Shown piece by piece: positions 14,379 to 22,741 of a stretch of DNA of 46,399 nucleotides; positions within the stretch are counted from its first letter, which is position 1; each line of letters begins with the position of its first letter. The DNA is from Patescibacteria group bacterium (GTDB lineage: Bacteria; Patescibacteriota; Saccharimonadia; Saccharimonadales; Saccharimonadaceae). The stretch spans positions 1 to 46,399 of the forward strand of contig SCSZ01000034.1 of assembly GCA_004322265.1 (NCBI GenBank), written 5' to 3'. The translations under genes and the position numbers were made by a program. The notes beneath the pieces were generated by a model. It ran no database searches, had not been told where the DNA came from, and saw only the letters and a program-made list of their open reading frames with translations.

Positions 14379-16399
14379 TGCCTGAAGAAAAGAATCCATC
14401 GATCAACGATCCGTCGCTCGTCAATCTGGCTTCCCGTCTGTCGGACGAGCAGCAGCGGAACATCGCGCTGGAAGCGATTGCCGATTACGACAATGACGTT
14501 TTGTCGCGTGCGGACTGGATGGACAAGCGCGACAAGTGGTACAAGCTCTGGCTCTGCCACAGAGAGCCGAAGACGGAGCCGTGGGCCGGCGCCTCAAACG
14601 TTTGCGTCCCAATCCTTCTTGCTTCATGCAACCAGTTCCACGGCAGGGCCTATTCCTCCGTCTTCGCCCCCCCCGGCATGGTGAAGGCGATGCCGATCGA
14701 GGGAAACGACGTGGCGCGCGCGAAGCATGTCGAAAGCTACATGAACTGGCAGACCTTGTATGAAATGGAAGAGTATGAGGACGAGTTCGACCGGCTGCTC
14801 CTTAATTTGCCGATCAACGGCACGGCCTTCAAGAAAGTCTATTACGACAAAGCGATGGCGCGAAACGTTTCGGAGTACGTTTCCGCAATCGATATCGTTC
14901 TTCCCTACCGGACGAAAAAACTGGAATCGGCCCGCAGGATCGCGCATCAGATCTGGCTACATTACGACGAGTTGATGGACCGCGACGAGCAAGGTCTGTA
15001 CGCCCATTTTAAGAAGGTGGCGAAGGAGGCCGGGAAGAAAGACGAGGCGATGATCGACCTGACCCGGGACCAGGCGGTCGGGGAGCATGAGCAGACAAAC
15101 GAGAACCGCCCGAAACTGATTTTGGAGGTTCATAAAAAGATCGCCCTTCCGTGGTATTCACAGCGGCATCCGTATTGCCTGACCATCGACTATGACAGCG
15201 GGACCACGCTTCGCATCACGGACCGAAACATCAGGATCGCCGGCAAGGAGCATGTCCTGAATTACTTTATCGATTATCATTTCATTCCCAACCCGGAGGG
15301 GTTTTACAGCTTTGGGTTTGGCCATTTCCTCGAAGGACTCAACGAGATGGCCAACACCTGCTTCAATCAGATTTTCGACGCGGGCCGGATCAGCAACACA
15401 CCGTTCGGATTCTACGGCCGGAGGGCGGGAATCAAGAGAAAGAACGTCAAGCTTCAGCCGGGGGCCATGATCGAAGTGGAAGACGCGACCCAGGTCTATT
15501 TCCCAACAATGCAGCGGGTCGACCAGGTGCTTTTTATGGTTCTGGGCTTGATTCAACAATACTCAGAGCATGTTTCTTCCAATTCCGATTATTTAATGGG
15601 CCGGGAATCGAAGGGAACGAAGACCCCCACCGCCACGGGAACGATGGCGATCATCGAGCAGGGATTGGTGACGTTCGGGGTGTTGACAAAACGCATCTTC
15701 CGGCAGCTCAAAAAAGAATTGAGGCTGCTTTACGCGCTGAACAGCCTCTATCTGCCGGAACAAAAACAATACCGGGTTCTAGGAGAGACTGCGGCGCTCC
15801 CTTTCCCGGCGATCAAGCGCGTGGACTTCGACGGAAAAATGGACATCATTCCGACCGGAGATCCCTCGTATGCCAGCAAAAGCCAACGCCGGCAGGACGC
15901 GCAGGAACTCTATCAATTGCTTCTCGGAAATCCCTTGATCGGCGTGAACCCCGCGACCGGACAAATGGGCAATCCGAAAGCGATATGGGAAGTCACTTCC
16001 GATTTAATCGACGCCTACGATAAGAAAAACAAGTCCGCCCTGCTCCCGCCGATGCCGGAACCCCCCATGTCGCCCGAGATGGAGAACGCCCTGTTCATGC
16101 AGGGAGACGATCATGCGCCGCAGGCGGGGGAAAATCATATGCAGCATATTCAATCGCATCTGGCGTTCTCGCAATCCCCGTTTTACACGGCGATGCCGGA
16201 AGAGTATAAGGAATTATTGAAAAAGCATATTCAGCAGACGCAATCGGTGGCCTACCTGGAGTCTCAGGCAATGGCCGCAATGGGCGGGAATAGGAGTGGG
16301 AGTGGAACAGGAACAGGAATCAATTCGGGCGATTCGGGATTGGATGGCGCATCCGGTGACAAAGGAAATATGGTCCCGGCTTTCGGAAATGGCGGATGA
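14378..16399 (+). CDS. portal protein
   Basis: A 673-residue protein; ATG 14378 overlaps the terminase stop (TGATG). It has portal features of the P22-type/podoviral group: EPWAGASNVCVPILL near residue 65, an acidic-rich crown segment, GFYSFGFGHFLEGLNEMANT in the stem region, and SDYLMGRESKGTKTPTATGTM near 415. Twelve copies form the ring through which DNA enters and leaves. The last 35 residues are Gly/Ser-rich and overlap the start of the next gene. Confidence 0.9.
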   Translation: MPEEKNPSINDPSLVNLASRLSDEQQRNIALEAIADYDNDVLSRADWMDKRDKWYKLWLCHREPKTEPWAGASNVCVPILLASCNQFHGRAYSSVFAPPGMVKAMPIEGNDVARAKHVESYMNWQTLYEMEEYEDEFDRLLLNLPINGTAFKKVYYDKAMARNVSEYVSAIDIVLPYRTKKLESARRIAHQIWLHYDELMDRDEQGLYAHFKKVAKEAGKKDEAMIDLTRDQAVGEHEQTNENRPKLILEVHKKIALPWYSQRHPYCLTIDYDSGTTLRITDRNIRIAGKEHVLNYFIDYHFIPNPEGFYSFGFGHFLEGLNEMANTCFNQIFDAGRISNTPFGFYGRRAGIKRKNVKLQPGAMIEVEDATQVYFPTMQRVDQVLFMVLGLIQQYSEHVSSNSDYLMGRESKGTKTPTATGTMAIIEQGLVTFGVLTKRIFRQLKKELRLLYALNSLYLPEQKQYRVLGETAALPFPAIKRVDFDGKMDIIPTGDPSYASKSQRRQDAQELYQLLLGNPLIGVNPATGQMGNPKAIWEVTSDLIDAYDKKNKSALLPPMPEPPMSPEMENALFMQGDDHAPQAGENHMQHIQSHLAFSQSPFYTAMPEEYKELLKKHIQQTQSVAYLESQAMAAMGGNRSGSGTGTGINSGDSGLDGASGDKGNMVPAFGNGG

Positions 16400-16541
16400 C
16401 GGCGACAAAAACTGCCATGCGTCGATTGCCAAAGCCGATTTTCAGGAAGCCTCCAGATGGAACGCCTATGTGGACGCGGTGAACGAATTGATGGACTTGC
16501 CGGCGGAAATGATTTCGGAGAAAAAAGAACATGCTGCTTGA
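16302..16541 (+). CDS. small helical protein overlapping the portal gene
   Basis: GTG 16302 is preceded by AGGAG with a five-base gap; a GTG at 16296 is closer than usual. The 79-residue product (SIRAIRDWMAHPVTKEIW, then FQEASRWNAYVDAVNELMDL) looks like short head-region proteins of other podoviruses. The first 98 bases are shared with the portal gene in another frame. The coding of the upstream, low-complexity portal tail suggests that this frame is the constrained one. Confidence 0.65.
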   Translation: MEQEQESIRAIRDWMAHPVTKEIWSRLSEMADDGDKNCHASIAKADFQEASRWNAYVDAVNELMDLPAEMISEKKEHAA

Positions 16542-16803
16542 GCCGTTTGGACAGAGAATTATCGTAAGAAGGAAAACCACGGAGAAGATCGGATTGATTC
16601 ACGTGCCGGAATCTTCTCAGAAGACCTCCTTGGAGGGAGAAGTGATCGCGGTCGGCCCGGAGGCGCAATGGGTCTCTCCGGGAGATAAGGTTTTATTCTG
16701 GAAGCATTCCGGTTTTGAGTTGCCGAACACGCTGAACGGATATGACGGATGCTTATTGATGAATTCAGAGGATTTACTTTCTGCCATAAAAGAGAGAGGA
16801 TAA
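16531..16803 (+). CDS. phage-encoded GroES-like co-chaperonin
   Basis: A 90-residue protein with the Cpn10 fold: start PFGQRIIVRRKTTEKIG, mobile loop residues about 18-32, then LEGEVIAVGP, SPGDKVLFWKHSG and the C-terminal strand CLLMNSEDLLSAI. GroES caps GroEL during protein folding; phage versions such as T4 gp31 replace the host one for capsid folding. The tip LIHV replaces the usual IVL. It lies between portal and scaffold, next to its likely client. The start overlaps the upstream stop. Confidence 0.88.
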   Translation: MLLEPFGQRIIVRRKTTEKIGLIHVPESSQKTSLEGEVIAVGPEAQWVSPGDKVLFWKHSGFELPNTLNGYDGCLLMNSEDLLSAIKERG

Positions 16804-16823
16804 AATTCCATCGGGGGATGACG

Positions 16824-17579
16824 ATGCCGGAAAATAAAGAAACAGAGACGACACAGAAAGGCGAAGGGGTCGCGGAAGAGACCGAGCGGAAGGAGCAGGA
16901 CCCCGCAGAGAAGATCACGCCGGATCATCCGCGTTTTCAGGAAGTCTATGGAAAATGGAAGAGCACCGAGCGGACGGCGGAACAATTAAAGAAGTCGCTT
17001 GAAGAGAAGGATTTGGACATCCAGCTTTTAAAGCAGCATAACCAGCGACTTGAAACAAGGTTTTCGTCCGTGGAAGATAAGATGAACGCCAAGGCCGAGG
17101 AACCCGCCCCGGACCCCATCGAAGATCCGAAAGGATATCATGCATGGTGGGAGAAAAAATACGATACGGACCGGAAACAGGTGCAACAGGCCGCGTATGC
17201 GGCGCGAATTGGCGAACAGATCGAGGCGCAGAGGGACCTCCATGAGGATTACGAGGCGGTGGTCAAGCCGATCATCGCCGAGATGGAGACGAACCAGGAA
17301 TTGAAAAACAAAATCTGGCTCTCCGCGAATCCCGCGCGGGAAGCCTATAAATACGGAAAAGGCAAAATGGAAAAACAAACGAAGGAAAATGAAACCTCCG
17401 AAACAGAAAAAGAAAAGGAAAGATCTCGCGCCATCGAGCAGGGATTGGTAGAAGGCGCAGGCGCACCTCCCGCGAAGAAGGCGGAGACAAAACTAACGCA
17501 GGATCAGGCGAGAGTCGCCAGGCTCCTGGGCGTGTCGGAGGAGAAATACCTAAAACAACTTCAAGCATTGGAGAAGTGA
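16824..17579 (+). CDS. scaffolding-like protein
   Basis: ATG 16824 gives 251 residues, with GGGGG six bases ahead (ATG 16818 in the same frame is too close). The protein is highly charged and mostly coiled coil (STERTAEQLKKSLEEKD), with a long Glu/Lys stretch and a C-terminal LTQDQARVARLLGVSEEKYLKQL motif as seen in podoviral scaffolds. Position between portal and capsid genes fits. It would direct capsid assembly and then leave the prohead. Confidence 0.72.
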   Translation: MPENKETETTQKGEGVAEETERKEQDPAEKITPDHPRFQEVYGKWKSTERTAEQLKKSLEEKDLDIQLLKQHNQRLETRFSSVEDKMNAKAEEPAPDPIEDPKGYHAWWEKKYDTDRKQVQQAAYAARIGEQIEAQRDLHEDYEAVVKPIIAEMETNQELKNKIWLSANPAREAYKYGKGKMEKQTKENETSETEKEKERSRAIEQGLVEGAGAPPAKKAETKLTQDQARVARLLGVSEEKYLKQLQALEK

Positions 17580-17580
17580 A

Positions 17581-18123
17581 ATGGGATGGAAAGAGGAAAG
17601 AGACGCCTGGAAGAAAAAGCTGTTAGGCCAAAAAGATCCGCCTGGGGAAGGTCCCGTTGAGCCGGGACCGGTAGACAAGCCGCCCGCGCCTCGCCCTATC
17701 GCCGAATCAGAGGCAGTCCCGCCCTTGTTGGATGAGCCAAAACCGGAGCCCCCCACCTCGCCGTGGAACGCGCCCTCCTCGCCGTGGAAGCGCGATACCT
17801 TAAGGGTCATTAAAAAACGCCCAGGATTCAGGATGAGATGGGTCGATCCGAGAAACTTCGAGCGAAATCTAGAAAACGGCTTTACTTTCGCCAGAACAGA
17901 ACATTACGGCGGGGTTTATGATCAGATCGCGGGCGAGGAAACACCGATTGACAGCCACATCCGCCGACGCGGAATGGTCTTGATGGAAATCCCGGAAGAG
18001 CTTGCAAAAAAGAGAGAGGAATATTATGCCGCCCGCGCAGACATGGCGGAGAGAAGCATCAGAGAGAGACATAAAAAAGAAGCAAACGAATCAGGGGTCG
18101 AAGTTTATGACCCCGTGAAATAA
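17581..18123 (+). CDS. unknown head-region protein
   Basis: A 180-residue protein with GGAG eight bases upstream. The N-terminal 70 residues are Pro-rich (VEPGPVDKPPAPRP); the rest contains RPGFRMRWVDPRNFERNLENG and a charged C-terminal helix with MVLMEIPEELAKKREEYY. This pattern, a disordered start followed by FRxRWV, is one I recall for conserved podoviral proteins next to the scaffold. Function unknown. Confidence 0.65.
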   Translation: MGWKEERDAWKKKLLGQKDPPGEGPVEPGPVDKPPAPRPIAESEAVPPLLDEPKPEPPTSPWNAPSSPWKRDTLRVIKKRPGFRMRWVDPRNFERNLENGFTFARTEHYGGVYDQIAGEETPIDSHIRRRGMVLMEIPEELAKKREEYYAARADMAERSIRERHKKEANESGVEVYDPVK

Positions 18124-18249
18124 CCGCATTTCATCCCTTTTCGGGATGCCCCGCTTTCGCCCGTTCCGGGCGCAAATCAATCAAAGCATTCTCGCCTCAT
18201 AAGGCGCTCCTTAGATAAAACTGAAGCAATCAGACAAGGAGGCTTTTCT
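18124..18249 (+). other. leader with three tandem stem-loops before the decoration gene
   Basis: Three perfect hairpins follow each other: CATCCC/GGGATG (18132-18148), CGCCCG/CGGGCG with a three-base loop (18158-18172) and CGCCT/AGGCG with a CATA loop (18193-18206). None is followed by a T-run, and the binding site AAGGAGG for the 18250 gene lies just downstream. They may raise mRNA stability or be processing sites for the strongly expressed capsid genes. Confidence 0.65.
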
Positions 18250-18810
18250 ATGTCCACAACAGATAAAAAACACGGATTTGTTCCGGTAAAGAGCCTCGTG
18301 GGAGGCGCAATTCGCACGCGCGAGTATCACGTCGATTCCGCCAACGCGACAGGTGTTTTCATCGGGGATCTGGTCATGATTGAAAACGACGGGAACATCG
18401 CTCCCGCGACGGCGGACATCGGCCTGGCCTGCATCGGCGTCGCAACGGGCGTCAAAGATGTGAACAGGGTGGCCATCAAAGCGGGATACCTGGCCGCTTC
18501 GACCGAAGGGTATGTCGATGTGGTCGATGATCCGTATGTCGTTTTCAGGGTTCAGGAAGACGGGGCCGGAACGTCGTTGATCGAGGCGCAAACCGCCATA
18601 GGGAATACGGCCAATCACGTGGCCGGAGCGGGAAGCACCACCACCGGGATTTCCGCCCACACCATCAACTCGGATGATGTCGGAACGGGCGCGCAGTTGA
18701 AGATCGTCGGACTCTACGAGGATCCCAACAACGCATTCACCGACACCTATACGGAAGTGTTGGTTTTAATCAACGAACATCACTATAAAGCTGCGGTCGT
18801 CGGAGTATAA
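18250..18810 (+). CDS. probable head decoration protein
   Basis: A 186-residue, beta-rich protein just before the major capsid gene, the usual place for a decoration or capsid-stabilising protein. AAGGAGG precedes the ATG. Segments GAIRTREYHVDSANATGVFIGDLV and GVATGVKDVNR resemble such proteins in other podovirus-like phages. The long strand-rich pattern and absence of enzyme motifs fit a virion role. Confidence 0.7.
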   Translation: MSTTDKKHGFVPVKSLVGGAIRTREYHVDSANATGVFIGDLVMIENDGNIAPATADIGLACIGVATGVKDVNRVAIKAGYLAASTEGYVDVVDDPYVVFRVQEDGAGTSLIEAQTAIGNTANHVAGAGSTTTGISAHTINSDDVGTGAQLKIVGLYEDPNNAFTDTYTEVLVLINEHHYKAAVVGV

Positions 18811-18880
18811 GCTGATGATTTCGCCCTTTCGCCTGATGGCGCTGCAATAAATCAAACTACTTTGAATAAGGAGGTTTCTA

Positions 18881-19771
18881 ATGTCAGTCGGAACAAGTAA
18901 TTTCGCAGATCTCCTGGCGCCTGGGTTTCGGGCTATCTTCCTGGATAAGTTCGGACAATATCCGGAGGAATACAGCAAGGCCTTCAATGTCTTATCCTCG
19001 ACAAAAAACTACGAGGAGGACAGCTTTGTCAGCGGATTCGGCCTTGCCCCAATCAAGCGCCAGGGAGAAAGCATCTCTTATGCGGACCCCAAACAGGGAT
19101 TCGATAAACGATATGTTCATGACACCTATGGCCTTGGGTTTATCGTGACCCGGGAGCTGTGGGAAGACGATCAGTACGGAAAGATCAAGCGGATGCCGAA
19201 TTCGCTTGCCAGGTCGTTGCGGGCGACCGTCGAAACGACTGCCGCAAACGTTCTGAACCGGGCGTTCAACAGCTCGTTCACCGGGGCGGACGGAAAGGAA
19301 ATGTGTGCGACCGATCATGCCCTTTTAGGCGGCGGGACACAGAAAAATGAATTGACAAACGCGGCGGACTTGACTGCGACCAGCTTTGAGCAAGCATTGA
19401 TCGATATTGCCGATACCACGGATGACGAGGGGCTTCTTCTTGCGCTTCGTCCCATGAAGCTGGTCGTTCCTACGGAACTGGATTGGACCGCCACCAAGCT
19501 CCTTGAATCCACACTCGATCCGGAATCCGCCAATAACGCCGTGAACCCCGGAAAATCACGCCTGCCCTATATGGTCTATCACTGGCTGACAGATCCAGAC
19601 GCCTGGTTTATTCTTTGCGAGGACCATGAACTCAACTTTTTCTGGCGCAGACGCCCCGATTTCGAGCGAGACAACGATTTCGATACGGAGAACGCCAGAT
19701 TCAAGGCCACGATGCGATTCATCGCATCGTGGAGTCTGCCTTGGGGAATTTTCGGGTCGCCCGGGATTTAA
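18881..19771 (+). CDS. major capsid protein
   Basis: A 296-residue protein with AAGGAGG before the ATG. It resembles Mu gpT-like HK97-fold capsid proteins: FADLLAPGFRAIFLDKF at the start, GLGFIVTRELWEDDQYGK near residue 88, and DWTATKLLESTLDPESANNAVNPG near 200. It would form the icosahedral shell. The unusually structured 142-base spacer downstream separates it from the next virion gene. Confidence 0.88.
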   Translation: MSVGTSNFADLLAPGFRAIFLDKFGQYPEEYSKAFNVLSSTKNYEEDSFVSGFGLAPIKRQGESISYADPKQGFDKRYVHDTYGLGFIVTRELWEDDQYGKIKRMPNSLARSLRATVETTAANVLNRAFNSSFTGADGKEMCATDHALLGGGTQKNELTNAADLTATSFEQALIDIADTTDDEGLLLALRPMKLVVPTELDWTATKLLESTLDPESANNAVNPGKSRLPYMVYHWLTDPDAWFILCEDHELNFFWRRRPDFERDNDFDTENARFKATMRFIASWSLPWGIFGSPGI

Positions 19772-19913
19772 GGATTCTCTTACCTTCGCGGGTGAAAGTC
19801 CCGCGCCATTCGTCCGAATAGGACGCCTCCAATCATAACTTTTATGGGTAAGCGGGGGCGCGATTCCCCCGGTCATCCTGGACTGCCAGGAATGATCCTA
19901 CAAGGAGGATTTC
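19772..19913 (+). other. structured spacer with four stem-loops after the capsid gene
   Basis: Four perfect stems in about 110 bases: CGCGGG/CCCGCG (19787-19805), CGTCC/GGACG (19811-19825), GGGGG/CCCCC with a 7-base loop CGCGATT (19854-19870) and CCTGG/CCAGG (19877-19890), the last extendable outwards to TCAT/ATGA. The third stem resembles a tRNA T-arm, but no acceptor stem matches. No reading frame fits. It is probably an RNA element of the capsid operon. Confidence 0.65.
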
Positions 19914-20840
19914 ATGGGACTTACAAAATTTCCAAATGGTTTGAGCAGCTTCGGAGTTCCCGTTTTGGGCGGGGGCAATATCATTACAACCGGAAACATC
20001 TTTTTTGTCGATAGCGTCACAGGATCGAACGGAAACAGCGGAGCAGATAAAGATCATCCCTTCGCCACGATCGACTATGCAGTGGGAAAATGTACGGCGA
20101 ACAAGGGCGATCATATAATCGTCATGCCAAAGCACGTTGAAACGGTCACTGCTGCGGCGGGTCTTGACCTGGATGTGGCCGGGATCACCGTTTACGGTTT
20201 GGGATCCGGGGCAAACAGGCCGCAGGTGAATTTTACCACGGCGACGGCCGCTGACATGGATGTCGACGCTGTAGATATCACGGTTTATAACATTCTCTTT
20301 ACTGGCGGCGTCGATGCTCTGGTGGCCCCCATCGATGTGAACGCGGCCGATTTCAAGCTGATTGGATGCGAATGGCGGGATGTCACGGGCCAGGCGACCG
20401 ACGTTATTCTGACCGACGCCAACGCCTCCCGGATGCTGATTAAAGATTGGCGGCATGACGGCGATACCGCTGCGGGAACGAATGCCGGAATCGCCATTGT
20501 CGGAGGAGATGGCATCGTGATCGACGGATTGCGGATGGACGGCAATTTCGCCGTCGGCGGAATCGATATCAGAACCACCGCGACCACCGATCTTGAAGTG
20601 CGAAACGGTTATTTTCGCACCCGGAACGCGGCGGATATCTTTCTCATCGATACCATCACGGGATCGACCGGGATCATCGGGCCGAATATCTACCTCAGGC
20701 TCCAGGACAACGCCGCGAACATCACGGAAGCCGTCACCGGCGCGACGTTTGTTCTGCATCAAAAGATTTCCGTGGTCAACGCGGCGAACGAAGTCGGCAT
20801 GGAAATCAACTGGACGGCTTCTACGGATGCAATCGTCTAA
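19914..20840 (+). CDS. right-handed beta-helix virion protein
   Basis: A 308-residue protein with AAGGAGG before the ATG. After an N-terminal segment it contains DSVTGSNGNSGADKDHPFATIDYAV (start of many parallel beta-helix domains) and then repeated strand-turn patterns such as GGDGIVIDGLRMDGNFAVGGIDIR. Proteins of this kind follow the capsid gene in related phages; they may decorate the head. No catalytic residues of a lyase are recognised. Confidence 0.75.
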   Translation: MGLTKFPNGLSSFGVPVLGGGNIITTGNIFFVDSVTGSNGNSGADKDHPFATIDYAVGKCTANKGDHIIVMPKHVETVTAAAGLDLDVAGITVYGLGSGANRPQVNFTTATAADMDVDAVDITVYNILFTGGVDALVAPIDVNAADFKLIGCEWRDVTGQATDVILTDANASRMLIKDWRHDGDTAAGTNAGIAIVGGDGIVIDGLRMDGNFAVGGIDIRTTATTDLEVRNGYFRTRNAADIFLIDTITGSTGIIGPNIYLRLQDNAANITEAVTGATFVLHQKISVVNAANEVGMEINWTASTDAIV

Positions 20841-21340
20841 TGAGTGACGTGATTACTCATTATGGGGAATTGCCCTATGATCTTACGGATCTGAAGGAAG
20901 AGGTCTTGGCCATTCCGCTTTCAGGATGGGTCTTTCGGGGAGACCCTGAATCTTATAAGACGAGAACCGTCTCTTTGGGGTCTCCCTGTTTCCCGTCAAA
21001 ATCAGTAAGCGTGCTATTGGATTGGGTTGAGAAACTTTATTTTCAGCCAGGCTATACGAACAGAGTATTGCTTTCATGTGTCCCTGCGGGAGAGGAAATT
21101 CTACCCCACAGGGACGATTTCGGGGAGGTGGTGAGGAACAAGTCTTACCATTGCCATATCCCGATCATCACCCACCCGGATGCCATTATGGGGTATCCGG
21201 ATAAGGGCATTGAGCTTCACATGAAAGCGGGTCATCTTTATTCGATTGACGAAACAGAGCGACATTATGTCAAGAACCCATCGAAGATGGACCGGGTTCA
21301 TCTGCTCTTCGCTTATTTCCCGCACCGGGGCAAATCATAG
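20840..21340 (+). CDS. Fe(II)/2-oxoglutarate oxygenase, Asp/Asn hydroxylase-like
   Basis: A 166-residue protein; its ATG overlaps the preceding TAA. It has the facial triad of a 2OG oxygenase: His90 and Asp92 in LPHRDD, His142 in ERHYVKN, and Arg152 ten residues on for 2-oxoglutarate. The segment CHIPIITHPDA is typical of the aspartyl/asparaginyl beta-hydroxylase group. The substrate could be a virion protein, since the gene sits among them, or a host protein. I infer enzyme activity from conserved residues only. Confidence 0.78.
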   Translation: MSDVITHYGELPYDLTDLKEEVLAIPLSGWVFRGDPESYKTRTVSLGSPCFPSKSVSVLLDWVEKLYFQPGYTNRVLLSCVPAGEEILPHRDDFGEVVRNKSYHCHIPIITHPDAIMGYPDKGIELHMKAGHLYSIDETERHYVKNPSKMDRVHLLFAYFPHRGKS

Positions 21341-21351
21341 GAGATCCGATC

Positions 21352-21708
21352 ATGTCTAATAGATATGAATATCCACAGATCAACGCCGCAGGCCAGGCGA
21401 CGAACGAAGGGGCCTCCGTTGACTTGGTTTCAAACCCGGGAAGCACGATGTTTGTCTACATCGAAAAGCTGGACTTATCCGTTTTCAAGGCGGCCTCAGG
21501 CGGGGGCGGGATCGCGGAAGTGAAGGACACCGATGGAAACGTGATCTATACGATCAGCGTCGACGGCGTAAAAGATATTCCGCTCGATTTCGGAGAAGAA
21601 GGATTGAAGGTGGGACCCGGGGTCGGCATTCAACTGGCCGTTTCCGGCGCTCAGAGTGAGCAGGCGTCCGTTTCCGCCGCGCTGTCCGGCCATCTGGCTT
21701 TTAGGTGA
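21352..21708 (+). CDS. small beta-rich virion protein
   Basis: A 118-residue protein with AGGAGATCC before the ATG. Its sequence (VDLVSNPGSTMFVYIEKLDL, then GLKVGPGVGIQLAVSGAQSEQASV) alternates hydrophobic and polar residues, as in a compact beta-sandwich. It resembles small head or neck proteins by position but no family is recognised. Confidence 0.65.
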   Translation: MSNRYEYPQINAAGQATNEGASVDLVSNPGSTMFVYIEKLDLSVFKAASGGGGIAEVKDTDGNVIYTISVDGVKDIPLDFGEEGLKVGPGVGIQLAVSGAQSEQASVSAALSGHLAFR

Positions 21709-21714
21709 TTTAAG

Positions 21715-21867
21715 ATGCACAAATTGGTTCTTCGGGCAAGCAATCAATATCGGGAGAAACAAGCGGCGATTCAGTCTGAGCTTTCGGCCCCGCGCCGGAT
21801 TATTTTATGGGTTATTGGATTGCAGGCGGTCGAGATTGGGATGCTGATTTATCTGATTGCGAGGTGA
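21715..21867 (+). CDS. 50-residue single-pass membrane protein
   Basis: ATG 21715 opens a frame of 50 codons ending in TGA. The first half is polar; RIILWVIGLQAVEIGMLIYLIA forms one membrane helix. GGTGATTTAAG precedes the start. A holin-like or scaffold role is possible. The following gene starts three bases on. Confidence 0.55.
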   Translation: MHKLVLRASNQYREKQAAIQSELSAPRRIILWVIGLQAVEIGMLIYLIAR

Positions 21868-21869
21868 TC

Positions 21870-22094
21870 ATGAAGACGCTCAAGCGGTATATCATGAACG
21901 TTCTGGTTTCGCTTGATCAGATGGGCAACGCCATGACCGGAGGAGACCCAGACGAGACGATTTCATCCCGCGCCGGGAAGGCCCACAAGAAGGGGAAGAC
22001 GTGGGGGAAGGTGATGTGTAAGTTTCTTGCGTGGTTCGACAAAGGGCATTGCAAAAAATCGATTGAGGAAGACGAGGGAGGGGATGGGCTGTGA
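21870..22094 (+). CDS. conserved small phage protein (SLDQMGNAMTGGDPDETISSR type)
   Basis: A 74-residue protein; AGGTGATC precedes the ATG. It carries the recognisable blocks SLDQMGNAMTGGDPDETISSR and CKFLAWFDKGHCKKSIE, which recur in many phages near lysis or tail genes as a protein of unknown role. Two conserved Cys (residues about 51 and 62) are present. The stop overlaps the next GTG. Confidence 0.72.
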   Translation: MKTLKRYIMNVLVSLDQMGNAMTGGDPDETISSRAGKAHKKGKTWGKVMCKFLAWFDKGHCKKSIEEDEGGDGL

Positions 22095-22327
22095 TTGACG
22101 GATGCACGGTAGGAAGGATCGTTCACTTTGTAATGTCGGACGGAGAGCATCGACCGGCGGTCATTGTAAAAGTTTGGAACAAGGAAAACGGGATGGTCAA
22201 TCTTCAGGTCTTCACGGATGGAGTGAACGACGGCCCCCTTTATGAATCCGGTCTGCTGTGGCAGACCTCGGTGGAGCATTCGGACGCGAAAATGGTTCGC
22301 ACCTGGCACTGGCCGGAGAGAGAATGA
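22091..22327 (+). CDS. conserved small phage protein ending in TWHWPE
   Basis: A 78-residue protein starting at GTG inside the preceding stop (GTGA). It has VGRIVHFVMSDGEHRPAVIVKVW and ends RTWHWPERE, the pattern of a widespread phage protein of unknown function. It is probably cotranscribed and translationally coupled. Confidence 0.75.
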   Translation: MIDGCTVGRIVHFVMSDGEHRPAVIVKVWNKENGMVNLQVFTDGVNDGPLYESGLLWQTSVEHSDAKMVRTWHWPERE

Positions 22328-22328
22328 G

Positions 22329-22406
22329 ATGTCGAAGACATGGAAAGAGAGGCTGAAGGAGCTGGGCGGCTTACTCCTTGAATGGCTTTTGCGGAGAAAG
22401 AAATGA
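22329..22406 (+). CDS. 25-residue amphipathic peptide
   Basis: ATG 22329 follows the preceding TGA by one base and ends in a TGA that overlaps the next ATG. The peptide (TWKERLKELGGLLLEWLLRR) is a strong amphipathic helix. The tight fit between neighbours favours a real gene, but it is too short to be certain. Confidence 0.4.
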   Translation: MSKTWKERLKELGGLLLEWLLRRKK

Positions 22407-22741
22407 AAGGCGCGCTGCTTGTCCTCACGATCCTTCTTTCTTTTCCATGGCCGACCTCGGCCGCCGACCTTTTCGACCCGCTTGCGGATCAGCACGGGCA
22501 GAAGGTGATCGTTTTCGGAAAGATCGCCTCCAAGACCTTGAAGTTCGGTCGGATGGGGTCGCAATATCTGGAACTGGCAATCGACTTTGAGGGGCGACAG
22601 GTCAGGGTCCTCACCGTGACGCCCCCTCCCTGCGAGACGGTGATTGTGGAGGGGATCTGGCATACGCGCGGGTGGTTTGGAGGGTTCATTGAAGAGCGGT
22701 TTTTATCGGCTAAAAAGATTTCCTGGTGGAGGAGCAAATGA
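22403..22741 (+). CDS. secreted OB-fold-like protein
   Basis: ATG 22403 overlaps the upstream TGA. The first 24 residues (MKGALLVLTILLSF-PWPTSA) are a signal peptide with a likely cut before ADLF. The mature part has VIVFGKIASKTLKF, LELAIDFEGRQVRVL and ETVIVEGIW, strands compatible with an OB-type fold. It would act in the periplasm. A role in lysis or exclusion is only possible, not shown. Confidence 0.7.
   Translation: MKGALLVLTILLSFPWPTSAADLFDPLADQHGQKVIVFGKIASKTLKFGRMGSQYLELAIDFEGRQVRVLTVTPPPCETVIVEGIWHTRGWFGGFIEERFLSAKKISWWRSK

Noticed and set aside
19784-19913. tRNA or group II intron end in the capsid spacer
   Set aside because: One stem looks like a T-arm and GTGAAAGTCC recalls intron ends, but there is no acceptor stem, no D-arm and no intron-encoded protein.
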